64,000 nucleotides of DNA from Austwickia chelonae NBRC 105200 (GTDB taxonomy: Bacteria > Actinomycetota > Actinomycetes > Actinomycetales > Dermatophilaceae), in contig NZ_BAGZ01000003.1 of the NCBI RefSeq assembly GCF_000298175.1, forward strand, positions 124,001 through 188,000, in the 5' to 3' direction. Below, one piece after another: positions 8,854 through 17,132 of this stretch (the first letter of the stretch is position 1; every line of letters starts with the position of its first letter). A program made the translations under genes and the position numbers. The notes beneath the pieces are model-generated. The model ran no database searches. It was given only the letters and a program-made list of their open reading frames with translations, and was not told where the DNA came from.

Positions 8854-9354
8854 CTAGCTCAGACTGAGCACGAGCGCGATCTCCTCCTCGCTCTCGTCGG
8901 TGGTCTCCCGGTTCATCGGACGTCGTTGCTCACTGGGTCGGAAACCCCGCCCGGTGGCGAAGCCCACGCCGCGGGCGTTCTCCGTGCCCACCCAGTACAC
9001 GAGGTGGTCGTACCCCCGGGCCTTGGCCTCGCGGATCGCGTCCTGCAGGAGCACCGTGGCCACGCCCTGCCCCCGCAGTTCGGCCGTCACCCACATCCCG
9101 AAGATCTCCGCCGACTCCTCGAACTCCTCGTCGGCCTGCCGCAAGGACAGGATCCCGACGTCCTTCCCTCCGGTGGAGGCGACGAGACGTTCCGCCCGAC
9201 GCATCCGGGCCCGCCACAGTTCCTCGTCGTAGTTCTTCTCCTCCGCGAAGGATTTCACGAAGGCCTCCGGTGATTCGGCCAGGGCCGTCAGTCGCAGATC
9301 GCGATAGGTCGTCCACTCCTCCTCGGAGAGACGGCGCACGGTGGTCTCGATCAT
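8854..9354 (-). CDS. GNAT family N-acetyltransferase
   Basis: This 166-residue protein is a single GNAT domain. The acetyl-CoA pyrophosphate-binding motif appears as VTAELRGQGVATVLLQDAI (R/QxxGxG/A), preceded by the beta strand IFGMWV and followed by VYWVGTENARGVGFATGRGF near the end. The ATG at 9352-9354 has GGAAGGG about eight bases upstream. The gene stands between the deacetylase and proC on the same strand with about 100-170 bases on either side, so it is probably transcribed separately. The substrate is unknown. Confidence 0.86.
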   Translation of the reverse strand: MIETTVRRLSEEEWTTYRDLRLTALAESPEAFVKSFAEEKNYDEELWRARMRRAERLVASTGGKDVGILSLRQADEEFEESAEIFGMWVTAELRGQGVATVLLQDAIREAKARGYDHLVYWVGTENARGVGFATGRGFRPSEQRRPMNRETTDESEEEIALVLSLS

Positions 9355-9522
9355 CCATCAACCCTTCCGTATCCGGGCTCGGGCTGCTGACCGGCATGAA
9401 CCGGAGCCCGGCACGTGACATGAACACGGTAACAACGTCGTTCCCGCCGAGTGCGGAATCTGTGGCCCGGCGACAGCGGCCACATCTGGATGGTGACCGC
9501 CCCGCCGGGAAAGGGCAAGCCT

Positions 9523-10323
9523 TCAGGACCCGAGCTCGCCGGCGCGTCGGGTAGCGGCCTCGACCGCGTCGACGACGGCCACCCGGAAGCCACCGGCGTC
9601 CAACGCCCGTAGCCCGGCCGCGGTCGTCCCGCCCGGGCTGGTCACCTGTTCCCGCAGCAAGGCGGGATGTCCACCCTGCTGACGTAGCAGGCTGGCCGCC
9701 CCGTACAAGGTCTGCACGGTCAGCTCGGTGGCGACCGCGCGCGGCAATCCCTGCACCACTGCGCCCTCGATCATGGCCTCGACCAGCGCGAACACATAGG
9801 CCGGGCCCGAGCCGGACACCCCGGTCACCATGTCCTGGTACTTCTCCGGGACGGTGAGCACCGAACCGCACCAGGAGAGCAGCTCCTGGGCCCGGTCGAT
9901 CTGCCCGGCGCTGCACTCCTTGCCGGGGGAGAGCACCAACATGCCTTCACGCACCACCACAGGGGTATTCGGCATGACCCGGATCACCGCGGTGCCCTCG
10001 GGCAGTTCGCTCTCCAAGGTGTCCAAGGTCACCCCGGCCGCGACGCTGATGACCAGAGCCCCTTCGGGCAGCTGGTCGCGGATCTCCGAGAGCACGGAGG
10101 AGACGACGTCCGGTTTCACGGAGATCAGGACGACCTCGGCGTCGGAGACCGCACGGGCGTTGTCGGTCACCGACACCTTGAGTTCGTCGGTCAACCGCCG
10201 TCGGCAGTCGTCGTCGAGGGTGCTGGCGGACACCTGTTCCGGCTGGAAGGCACCTGCGTCGAGGAGTGCGGACAGGATGGCCGTGCCCATCACCCCTGCC
10301 CCCAGAACGGCGAGTCGAGTCAT
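9523..10323 (-). CDS. proC: Pyrroline-5-carboxylate reductase
   Basis: ProC reduces pyrroline-5-carboxylate to proline with NAD(P)H. The 266-residue product starts MTRLAVLGAGVMGTAI, the Rossmann glycine-rich loop. It ends with the family signature GGTTAAGLRALDAGGF preceded by LLREQVTSP. The central segment GVSGSGPAYVFALVEAMIEG is diagnostic. The ATG at 10321-10323 has AAAGGAAG upstream; a longer frame to 10380 is not supported. The neighbouring proline dehydrogenase ends 75 bases upstream on the same strand, so synthesis and breakdown genes for proline sit together. Confidence 0.96.
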   Translation of the reverse strand: MTRLAVLGAGVMGTAILSALLDAGAFQPEQVSASTLDDDCRRRLTDELKVSVTDNARAVSDAEVVLISVKPDVVSSVLSEIRDQLPEGALVISVAAGVTLDTLESELPEGTAVIRVMPNTPVVVREGMLVLSPGKECSAGQIDRAQELLSWCGSVLTVPEKYQDMVTGVSGSGPAYVFALVEAMIEGAVVQGLPRAVATELTVQTLYGAASLLRQQGGHPALLREQVTSPGGTTAAGLRALDAGGFRVAVVDAVEAATRRAGELGS

Positions 10324-10398
10324 GGACGCTTCCTTTCGCTGTCGCTGTCCCGTGCGGGACAGGCCGGGTGGGCGGTCCACCCGGGGTCGTGCCCGGGG

Positions 10399-11340
10399 CT
10401 ACCGGGCGAAGGTCGCTTTCAACAGGTCGCCGACATTCGTGGGGTCGTCGGCGACCCGGGAGATCAGGTAGGCGTACCAGTCCTCACCGAAGGGAACGTA
10501 GACCCGGCACCGGTCCCCCCGGTCGCCGATGATCGCCTGGGTCTCCGGGCGGACGCCGTAGCGGATCTGGTACTCGTACTGGTCACGTGGCCGGTCGAGG
10601 TAGCGGGCGAGGGCATCGGCGATGTCGATCAATCGGACGTCCTGAGTGGCGACCACCGGCGTGCCCGGCTGGGCCATCAGCACCTTGAGGCCGCGGACGA
10701 AGGCCCGGTCCACTTCGGCGGCGTGCCGGAAGCGGTCGCTGCCCGAACCGGCCGGTCCTTTCCACAGACGTACTCGTTGGCCGGCCTGCTCGCGCACGTC
10801 CGACTCGGTCCGACGTAGCGCGGCCTGCAGGCTGACCCCGATGCCGGGGAAGTCCTCCCGCAGGTCGGCGACCATCTCCAGGGTGAGGTCGACGGTCTCG
10901 GGATGGTGGGTCTCGACGGTGACCAGTGCCCCCACGTTGGCGGCATCGCGGCAGATCCTCCGGGCGTGCCCCAGGGCCAGGGCAGCCCCGTCCGAGCCCA
11001 GTTCCATTCCGAGGGCGGCGGGTTGGAAACTCACTTCGCAGCGTCCCCCGGAGGTCAACCCGGCTGCGCCCAGCCTGCGCAGGAGCTTGCGATAACGCTT
11101 GGCGTTGTACTTCGCCCGTTCCTCGCTGTCGATCTCCGAGTGCAGAGAGGTCAGGCACACGTATCGACGTTTGAAGGTCAGCTCCGCCGCGGCGTCGACC
11201 GCCGAGCCCAGGGACTCACCGGCCACATACCTGTTGACGATCTCGTGCCCCATCGTGGGTGCTTCCACGAAGCGGCGCAGCCGTCCTTCCCTGGCCACCC
11301 GGCGCAGTGATGCGGACAGGACTGCCTTGGCAGCAGGCAT
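10399..11340 (-). CDS. Proline dehydrogenase family protein
   Basis: A monofunctional FAD-dependent proline dehydrogenase of 313 residues, which oxidises proline to pyrroline-5-carboxylate and passes electrons to the membrane. Family marks include the TIM-barrel strands VSFQPAALGMEL, LVTVETHHPETVD, YQIRYGVR and the C-terminal CRVYVPFGEDWYAYL. The usual tail motif has two adjacent arginines that bind the proline carboxylate (RRLxER-like). Here it reads ISRVADDPTN, so the first arginine is replaced by serine, which I confirmed in the DNA. Activity or substrate may be altered. The downstream proC may be co-transcribed. Confidence 0.87.
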   Translation of the reverse strand: MPAAKAVLSASLRRVAREGRLRRFVEAPTMGHEIVNRYVAGESLGSAVDAAAELTFKRRYVCLTSLHSEIDSEERAKYNAKRYRKLLRRLGAAGLTSGGRCEVSFQPAALGMELGSDGAALALGHARRICRDAANVGALVTVETHHPETVDLTLEMVADLREDFPGIGVSLQAALRRTESDVREQAGQRVRLWKGPAGSGSDRFRHAAEVDRAFVRGLKVLMAQPGTPVVATQDVRLIDIADALARYLDRPRDQYEYQIRYGVRPETQAIIGDRGDRCRVYVPFGEDWYAYLISRVADDPTNVGDLLKATFAR

Positions 11341-11508
11341 TTTCTCGGGGCCCCCTTCGCGACGGTTCTCTCATGGAACAGACGGTCGACTCTCGGGTCC
11401 GCATCCGCTCGGCCCCGTCGACCGGGGAATGCCCGAAGCGGAATATGTCAACGAATCGTCAGCCGCGGCAATAAGTGTCGAGGACGACTATAGGTGGGCG
11501 GCCGAGCT

Positions 11509-12444
11509 TCAGCCGCGTAGGTGCCTCCGGGTAGCCCGTCGCGACAGACGGTCCATCCGCCGTTCGCGTCGACGGGCGGCGCCGGCTCTCATGGTGGTGA
11601 GCCGCTGATGGTGCGGATGGGGGTGGACGATGTGGGGGGTCGGCGGATGTCCCAGGTGCAACCGGGCATAGGCCAGGGATTCCATCAGGTCCGCCTCCCG
11701 TGCGGTCGGCCCCAGTTTCCGGGTGCTGACCTCGAGACAGACCACGCCGGTGAAATCCGTCTCGGACAGCCTGGCGAGGAATTCGTCACAGGGCTGGCTG
11801 CCCCGTCCGGGGACGAGGTGTTCGTCTTTGAAGGATCCGGAGCCGTCGGCGAGATGGACGTGGCTCAGCCGCGCGCCCAGGGCCTCCTGCATGGCCAGGG
11901 CGTCGCTGCCTGCCGTCGCGGTGTGCGACAGGTCGAGGGTGACGTGGTCGTAGGGCTGTGGAACCGGGTCCCAGTCGGGGAGATAGGCCTGGACGTCGGT
12001 GTTGCGGGCCCGCCAGGGGAACATGTTCTCCACCGCGAGCACCATGTCGGTGCTGTCCTCGCGTTCGGCGATGCCGTCGGCGAAACCTGCGGCGTAGTCG
12101 CGTTGCCAGCGGAAGGGTGGGTGCACGACCACGGCTTCGGCGCCGACCTGGTGGGCCAGTTCGATCGACCGGTCCAGTTTCGTCCACGGGTCGGTGGTCC
12201 CCCATACCCGTTGGGTGACCAGCAGGCAGGGGGCGTGGACGGACAGGATGGGCATCCCGTAGGTCTCCGACCAGCTACGCAACAGGTGGTGGTTCTGGGT
12301 GAGCGGATCGCCGAGCACCATGACCTCGATCCCGTCGTATCCCAGGCGGGCCGCCGTCTCGAAGGCGGCTTCCGTGCCGAGGGGGTAGACCGAGGAGGTG
12401 GACATCGTCACCCGGATGGCGTGTCCGTCCGGGGCACTGTTCAT
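11509..12444 (-). CDS. Sugar phosphate isomerase/epimerase-like TIM-barrel protein (AP endonuclease 2 fold)
   Basis: This 311-residue protein carries the xylose isomerase-like TIM barrel. Recognisable strands with metal-binding residues are GYDGIEVMV, SVHAPC, AVVVHPPFRW, LAVENMFPW, VTLDLSHTATAG and SHVHLADGSG, ending with GVVCLEVSTRK. Glu, His and Asp ligands are in the expected places. The C-terminal 40 residues are a basic tail rich in His and Arg. In actinobacteria this gene is typically found between ppx and proline genes, as here; its substrate is not established. The ATG at 12442-12444 lies about 75 bases from the end of ppx. Confidence 0.84.
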   Translation of the reverse strand: MNSAPDGHAIRVTMSTSSVYPLGTEAAFETAARLGYDGIEVMVLGDPLTQNHHLLRSWSETYGMPILSVHAPCLLVTQRVWGTTDPWTKLDRSIELAHQVGAEAVVVHPPFRWQRDYAAGFADGIAEREDSTDMVLAVENMFPWRARNTDVQAYLPDWDPVPQPYDHVTLDLSHTATAGSDALAMQEALGARLSHVHLADGSGSFKDEHLVPGRGSQPCDEFLARLSETDFTGVVCLEVSTRKLGPTAREADLMESLAYARLHLGHPPTPHIVHPHPHHQRLTTMRAGAARRRERRMDRLSRRATRRHLRG

Positions 12445-12519
12445 GTGTGCCAGCGTATCGACGACGGTCGGCTCTCCGAGGTGCCCTTCGTGGAGCGGGC
12501 GATCTGTGCGGGTCAGAGG

Positions 12520-13452
12520 TCAGGGTGCGGGGATGAGGTCGAGTGCCTGGAGGATGACTCCTTCGCGGAGTGCCCAGGGGCAGACGTCGAGGCGTTCGAT
12601 GTCGACGATGTCCATGACGGCTTCGATCACCAGGGCTCCGGCGAGCACCTGGCGGCAGCGTTCTTCCGAGACTCCGGGCAGGCTGCGACGTTGTGCAGCG
12701 CTCATCGAGGCCAGGCGGGGCACCAGCGCGTGGAGGTCGTCGCGGGCCAGGCTGCGGCGTACGTAGGGGCCGTCCGCGCTGGGGGCGGCCCCGCACATCC
12801 GGGCCAGGGATCGGATGGTCTTGGAGGTGCCGACGTAGCGGTCGGGGCGGCCCACCTTGGTCAGGTCCCTCATGACTCGGGCGACTTCGGTGCGGATGTC
12901 CTTGCGGACCTCGCGGACGGTTTCCGGGGTCGGCGGGTCGCCGACGAGTCGTTCGCGGGTGAGTCGTCCGGCGCCCAGGGGAAGGGACAGGGCGACGTCG
13001 GGGTCTTCGTCGATGCCGGCGGCCAGTTCGAGTGATCCGCCGCCGATGTCGACGAGCATGAGACGTCCGCTGGACCAGCCGAACCAGCGTCGGGCTGCGA
13101 GGAAGGTCAGTCTGGATTCGTCTTCGCCGGGGAGGACCTGGAGTTCTACGCCGGTGTTTTCCTTGACGGCGGAGAGGATCTCGTCACCGTTGGGGGCTTC
13201 CCTGATGGCGCTGGTGGCGAAGCCCATCAGGGTTTCGATGCCCCAGTCCTCGGATTTGGCGGCGCATTCCTGGACGAAACGGATCAGGGTGTCCTGGCCG
13301 TACTGGCTGATCTCGCCGTTGTCCTCGGTGTGTTCGGAGAGGCGCAGGGTCAGTTTGTAGGAGGAGGCGGGGAAGGGGTGTGCTCCCCAGTGTGCGTCCA
13401 CGGCGAGCAGGTGGACGGTGTTGGATCCGACGTCGATGACACCCATGCGCAT
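12520..13452 (-). CDS. Ppx/GppA phosphatase family protein (exopolyphosphatase-like)
   Basis: This 310-residue protein contains the ASKHA-fold sugar-kinase/Hsp70-like domain of Ppx/GppA enzymes, which release phosphate from polyphosphate or pppGpp. It opens with MGVIDVGSNTVHLLAVD, the phosphate-1 motif. FATSAIREAPNG, VDIGGGSLEL (phosphate-2 loop) and YVGTSKTIRSLARM follow. It lacks the extra C-terminal HD domain of E. coli Ppx, as usual for actinobacterial Ppx. The ATG at 13450-13452 follows TAGCCT by six bases, so translation is probably leaderless. An ATG two codons later is an alternative. It diverges from the CobW gene. Confidence 0.9.
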   Translation of the reverse strand: MRMGVIDVGSNTVHLLAVDAHWGAHPFPASSYKLTLRLSEHTEDNGEISQYGQDTLIRFVQECAAKSEDWGIETLMGFATSAIREAPNGDEILSAVKENTGVELQVLPGEDESRLTFLAARRWFGWSSGRLMLVDIGGGSLELAAGIDEDPDVALSLPLGAGRLTRERLVGDPPTPETVREVRKDIRTEVARVMRDLTKVGRPDRYVGTSKTIRSLARMCGAAPSADGPYVRRSLARDDLHALVPRLASMSAAQRRSLPGVSEERCRQVLAGALVIEAVMDIVDIERLDVCPWALREGVILQALDLIPAP

Positions 13453-13458
13453 GTGAGC

Positions 13459-13464
13459 AGGCTA
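13459..13464 (-). promoter_or_regulatory. Probable -10 element for leaderless ppx transcript
   Basis: TAGCCT lies six bases before the ppx ATG, and no Shine-Dalgarno is present. It forms a back-to-back promoter pair with the CobW gene. Confidence 0.45.
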
Positions 13465-13523
13465 GCGCGAGTGGGGTGGTGGCCGATATCGCTGTGGTGG
13501 TCGGTGGTCGACACACACTGAGA

Positions 13524-13538
13524 CCATAATGATTCTCA
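13524..13538 (+). promoter_or_regulatory. Zur-like operator overlapping the cobW -10 element
   Basis: CCATAATGATTCTCA matches the actinobacterial zinc-uptake-regulator consensus TGATAATGATTATCA at 12 of 15 positions, with an intact core. It covers the -10-like CATAAT at 13525-13530, which lies seven bases before the ATG at 13538. Repression by Zur at this position is inferred; a Zur gene lies in the same window. Confidence 0.55.
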
Positions 13539-14776
13539 TGTCCATGATTGAGTCCGCCACCGATCAGGCCGACCGCGCCTCCACCGCACCCCTCCCCGTC
13601 ACCGTCCTCTCCGGATTCCTCGGATCAGGCAAAACAACCCTGCTCAACCACGTCCTGGCCAACCGGGAAGGCCTGCGCGTCGCGGTCATCGTGAACGACA
13701 TGAGCGAGGTGAACATCGACGCCACCCTCGTCGCCGACGGAGGAACCCTCTCCCGCACCGAAGAACGCCTCGTCGAACTCACCAACGGATGCATCTGCTG
13801 CACCCTGCGGGACGACCTGCTCGACGAAGTCGGCCGGCTCGCCGAAGAAGGCCGCTTCGACCACCTGCTCATCGAATCCTCCGGCGTCTCCGAACCCCTG
13901 CCGGTCGCCGCCACCTTCGCCCTGGAGAGCGACGACGGCTCCACCCTGTGGCAGCGCGCCCAGCTCGACACCATGGTCACCGTCGTCGACGCCACCAGCT
14001 TCCTGACCGAAGTCGCCCGCGCCGACGACCTCCTCGAACGCGGACTGGACCAGCACGAGAGCGACGACCGCACCATCTCGGCACTCCTCATCGACCAGGT
14101 CGAATTCGCCGATGTCATCCTGTTGAACAAGACCGACCTGGTCGAGACCGCCGAGGCCGACCGCCTCGAGGCCACTCTCCGTCGGCTCAACCCCCTGGCC
14201 GAGGTCATCCGGACCACCCACTCCCGGATCGACGTCCACGACATCGTCGGGGCGCGGCGCTTCGACCTCGAACGCGCCCAGCAGGCCCCCGGCTGGGTGG
14301 CCGAGCTCAACGGTGACGAGCACATCCCCGAGACCGAGGAGTACGGCATCTCCTCCCTGGTCTTCCGGTCGCCCCGCCCCTTCCATCCCGGGCGGCTCAT
14401 GTCGCTCCTGGCCGATGATCTCGACGACGGACCCTACGGCCGGATCGTACGTTCGAAAGGCTTCTTCACACTGGCCAGCCGCCCGAGGGTCACCGGACTG
14501 TGGAGCCAGGCCGGCGGATCGGCCCGCTTCGACCCGGCAGGGGTCCGTGAGGAGGACGGCAGCGACGCCGAAGAACTGGTCTTCATCGGGATCGACCTGC
14601 AGGCCTCGGCGCTGCGTGAGCGCCTCGAGAGCTGCCTGCTCACCGACGACGAGCTGGCCCAGGCCCCCCAGGTCTGGACGTCCTACGAGGATCCCTTCCC
14701 GGTCTGGGAGGACACCGGTCTCGACGAACCCTGCGAACACGAGGACTGCACCGAACACGACGAGACCCCCTGCTGA
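13538..14776 (+). CDS. CobW/COG0523 family metal-chaperone GTPase
   Basis: This 412-residue GTP-dependent metallochaperone is of the zinc-associated type. The P-loop is [12 protein letters not shown], the metal-binding motif [11 protein letters not shown] carries the CxCC signature, and the base-specificity motif is LLNKTDL. The CobW C-terminal domain ([16 protein letters not shown]) follows. The protein ends in a His/Cys/acidic tail with [11 protein letters not shown], a likely metal-binding extension. I chose ATG 13538 because a -10-like CATAAT lies seven bases upstream, implying a leaderless transcript. ATGs at 13529 and 13544 are alternatives. The overlapping Zur-like box suggests expression under zinc starvation. 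Confidence 0.93.
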   Translation: MSMIESATDQADRASTAPLPVTVLSGFLGSGKTTLLNHVLANREGLRVAVIVNDMSEVNIDATLVADGGTLSRTEERLVELTNGCICCTLRDDLLDEVGRLAEEGRFDHLLIESSGVSEPLPVAATFALESDDGSTLWQRAQLDTMVTVVDATSFLTEVARADDLLERGLDQHESDDRTISALLIDQVEFADVILLNKTDLVETAEADRLEATLRRLNPLAEVIRTTHSRIDVHDIVGARRFDLERAQQAPGWVAELNGDEHIPETEEYGISSLVFRSPRPFHPGRLMSLLADDLDDGPYGRIVRSKGFFTLASRPRVTGLWSQAGGSARFDPAGVREEDGSDAEELVFIGIDLQASALRERLESCLLTDDELAQAPQVWTSYEDPFPVWEDTGLDEPCEHEDCTEHDETPC

Positions 14777-14828
14777 GAGCGAGTGTCCTTCCCCTTCGTC
14801 GGCTTTTCCGGCCCGATGGCACAGCGCA

Positions 14829-14834
14829 TAGAGT
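14829..14834 (+). promoter_or_regulatory. Probable -10 element for leaderless cysteine-rich protein gene
   Basis: TAGAGT lies six bases upstream of the ATG at 14841. There is no Shine-Dalgarno, matching the leaderless pattern seen elsewhere in the window. Confidence 0.35.
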
Positions 14835-14840
14835 GATCAG

Positions 14841-15683
14841 ATGCCCAGCCGCAGCATCTCCGGACCGGAAAGATCGGCGGAGACCCCGTTGGACCCGCCG
14901 AGGCTGTGGATCGAATTCCCCGATCCGGAGGGCGCCGAACAGCGCTTCCGTTGCGATCTGACCTGGTTGACCTCGCGGTACCGCTGCATCTTCGGTCAAG
15001 GCTGCCTGGGGATCGACGAGAACATCCCCGAGTACGGATGTTGCACCCTCGGCGCGCATTTCACCGATGCCGAGGATCTCGACCGGGTCCGGGCCGTGGT
15101 GGCCGAACTCGACGACCGGACGTGGCAGTTGCGAGGATCCGCGCCCGGGGACACCTGGTGGGAGGACGTCGAGGACGACGAGGGGACGGACGAAGAACCG
15201 GAGGTGAAGACCCGGGTGGTCGACGGGGCCTGTGTCCTGTTCAATCGGCCGGACCATCCGGCGGGCGCCGGCTGTGCGCTCCACCAGTACGCCCTGGCCC
15301 GGGGGATCGCCCCACACACCGTGAAACCCGATGTGTGCTGGCAGCTCCCGATCCGCAGGACCTATCGCACGATCACCCTGCCCGATGACACGAGTTATCT
15401 GGAGGTGAGCATCGGCGAGTACGACCGTCGCGGATGGGGCCCTGGCGGACACGACCTGGACTGGTACTGCACGGGTTCCCCCTTGGCCCATCGCGGCACC
15501 GTGCCCCTCTATCTCGGTGCCGCGGACGAGCTGATCGAGCTGATGGGGGAGCCCGCCTACCTGGTGCTCCGTGAGCAGTGCGAGGCCCACCTGTCGGCCG
15601 GATCGGGCGGGGTCGATGCCGGCGGACGTCCGCATCTCCCGTTGTCCGTGCATCCGGCCACGCGGGAAGCCTGTCGACCGTGA
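14841..15683 (+). CDS. Conserved cysteine-rich protein of unknown function
   Basis: I do not recognise a named family. The 280-residue protein has at least ten cysteines, several spaced as for metal or Fe-S binding. These include [10 protein letters not shown] and YGCCTLG near the N-terminus, then [17 protein letters not shown] and KPDVCWQLP in the middle. The layout resembles YkgJ-type putative zinc/iron-chelating proteins. An acidic stretch ([13 protein letters not shown]) interrupts the middle. The gene ends in GTGA with the following methyltransferase, so the two are translationally coupled and probably act together. Its location in the cell is probably cytoplasmic, since no signal peptide or membrane segment is visible. 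Confidence 0.75.
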   Translation: MPSRSISGPERSAETPLDPPRLWIEFPDPEGAEQRFRCDLTWLTSRYRCIFGQGCLGIDENIPEYGCCTLGAHFTDAEDLDRVRAVVAELDDRTWQLRGSAPGDTWWEDVEDDEGTDEEPEVKTRVVDGACVLFNRPDHPAGAGCALHQYALARGIAPHTVKPDVCWQLPIRRTYRTITLPDDTSYLEVSIGEYDRRGWGPGGHDLDWYCTGSPLAHRGTVPLYLGAADELIELMGEPAYLVLREQCEAHLSAGSGGVDAGGRPHLPLSVHPATREACRP

Positions 15684-16456
15684 GTCTGTGGTCGACGCCG
15701 GGCCGGGCCTCCGACCTGGGACGCAGACTCCGTGCGGGGCGTTCCTGCGCGGCGATCCCCTCGCCGAACATCTGGGAGCATCCTGAGGTCTACGAGATCG
15801 AGAACCAGGCGGTGGATCCGGACGGGTTGATCCTCTCGGCGCTGTGTCGGCGGCATCCTCCGGCCGGTCGACACCTGCTCGACCTGGGCTGTGGAACCGG
15901 TTTCCATCTGCCGGTGTTCGCCGGGTTGGCCGGTCCGACGGGGCGGGTGACCGGCGTCGAGCCGCATCTCCCCTTGGTGGCGGCGGCCCGGCGACGGGTG
16001 GCGCTCGATCCGCAGGGGTCGGCGGCGGCTCCGATGTCGGTGCTCGTCGGTGCGGCTCAGGAGATCCCGCTGCCGGACGACAGCGTCGACATCGTGCATG
16101 CCCGATGGGCCTATTTCTTCGGCCCTGGCTGTGAACCCGGACTGGCCGAGGTGGCCAGGGTACTTAGTCCCGGAGGAACTGCTTTTCTGATCGACAATGA
16201 CGCCACTCGTTCGACCTTTGGCAGCTGGTTCCGGCGCGAACATCCGAACTACGACCCCATTGCGATCGAAAGATTTTGGAAGCGTAGAGGATTCACAGCA
16301 GAGCAGATCACCATGCGCTGGCAGATGAACGATCGGGCAGACTTCGAAGCGGTCATCCGGATCGAGTTCTCCCCCCGCATCGCCGAGTCGATCCTCCAGG
16401 AATACCGCGGAGACGGCGTCGATTACGCCATCAACATATGGCATTCACGCTATTGA
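15680..16456 (+). CDS. Class I SAM-dependent methyltransferase
   Basis: This 258-residue methyltransferase has motif [17 protein letters not shown], an acidic motif [12 protein letters not shown], and post-I segments [20 protein letters not shown] and [16 protein letters not shown]. The GTG at 15680-15682 overlaps the TGA of the cysteine-rich gene. A longer frame starting at 15578 would lie wholly inside that gene and is rejected. The last third of the gene is less GC-rich than its neighbours. The substrate is unknown; coupling to the cysteine-rich protein suggests a shared pathway. Confidence 0.83.
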   Translation: MSLWSTPGRASDLGRRLRAGRSCAAIPSPNIWEHPEVYEIENQAVDPDGLILSALCRRHPPAGRHLLDLGCGTGFHLPVFAGLAGPTGRVTGVEPHLPLVAAARRRVALDPQGSAAAPMSVLVGAAQEIPLPDDSVDIVHARWAYFFGPGCEPGLAEVARVLSPGGTAFLIDNDATRSTFGSWFRREHPNYDPIAIERFWKRRGFTAEQITMRWQMNDRADFEAVIRIEFSPRIAESILQEYRGDGVDYAINIWHSRY

Positions 16457-16566
16457 CCCCCACAGCGCAGATATCACCCGATCCCCCGGGACCCCCACCA
16501 CTGAAGTAAATTCCCCCGACCTCCGCCACCCCCTGGCGAAGCCCCACGACCTACAGTTCCGACAGG

Positions 16567-16908
16567 TCAATAACCCATCGATTCATCTTCACCGAAAGGC
16601 ATTGCAGACAGAACCGAATTCAACCGTTCGGTAGCCCTGGTCACCTGCTCGAGGCCCCGGTCCGTCAGCGAGAAGATGCGCCGAGCAGGCCCCTGATCAG
16701 GCATTCCCCACTGGTAAGTGATCAGGCCGTCCTTCTCCATCTTCTTGAGCAATGGATACAGGGCACTGCTCTCGAGATCCCGGTAACCGACATTGCGGAG
16801 ACGGGTCATGACGGCATTTCCGTCGTCTGGATATGTCACGAGAAGTCTCAATGTGACATAAGACAGAAAGACTCGCTCCCAACCTTCTGGATATTCGCCG
16901 GATTTCAT
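16567..16908 (-). CDS. PadR family transcriptional regulator
   Basis: This 113-residue protein has the PadR winged-helix domain. LSYVTLRLLVTYPDDG is followed by ESSALYPLLKKMEKDGLITYQW, the recognition helix and wing typical of PadR, then RIFSLTDRGLEQV. The ATG at 16906-16908 is chosen because TTGACG, 17 bases, TCTACT and seven bases lead exactly to it, indicating a leaderless transcript; another ATG lies six bases upstream. A frame beginning at TTG 16944 would use the -35 element as start codon and is rejected. The gene and its surroundings are richer in A+T than the rest. The ligand and targets are unknown. Confidence 0.8.
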   Translation of the reverse strand: MKSGEYPEGWERVFLSYVTLRLLVTYPDDGNAVMTRLRNVGYRDLESSALYPLLKKMEKDGLITYQWGMPDQGPARRIFSLTDRGLEQVTRATERLNSVLSAMPFGEDESMGY

Positions 16909-16915
16909 AAACATC

Positions 16916-16944
16916 AGTAGATGACAAAGCAGTTTATGCGTCAA
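16916..16944 (-). promoter_or_regulatory. Promoter of the padR-like gene
   Basis: TTGACG (16939-16944) and TCTACT (16916-16921) are separated by 17 bases, and the ATG follows seven bases after the -10. This is one of the clearest sigma-70-type promoters in the window. Confidence 0.55.
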
Positions 16945-17119
16945 GACAGCTTAACTACACAACACTGCTTTTGCTTAATCCTTAGTGTGAGAATGGCATT
17001 CAGAGGCCGTCGGCGCACCGCGGACCACGCAGGAGGTTACCGTCCATCGCTCGGGGGCAACCACTCCCCCCACCGAAAGCTCCGCCCAACGCCTCGAGAC
17101 CGCTGTCGGCTCAGCCCGC

Positions 17120-17125
17120 TAACCT
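17120..17125 (+). promoter_or_regulatory. Probable -10 element for leaderless radA
   Basis: TAACCT lies seven bases upstream of the radA ATG and no Shine-Dalgarno is present, so the transcript probably begins at the start codon. Confidence 0.45.
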
Positions 17126-17132
17126 CGGCGCC

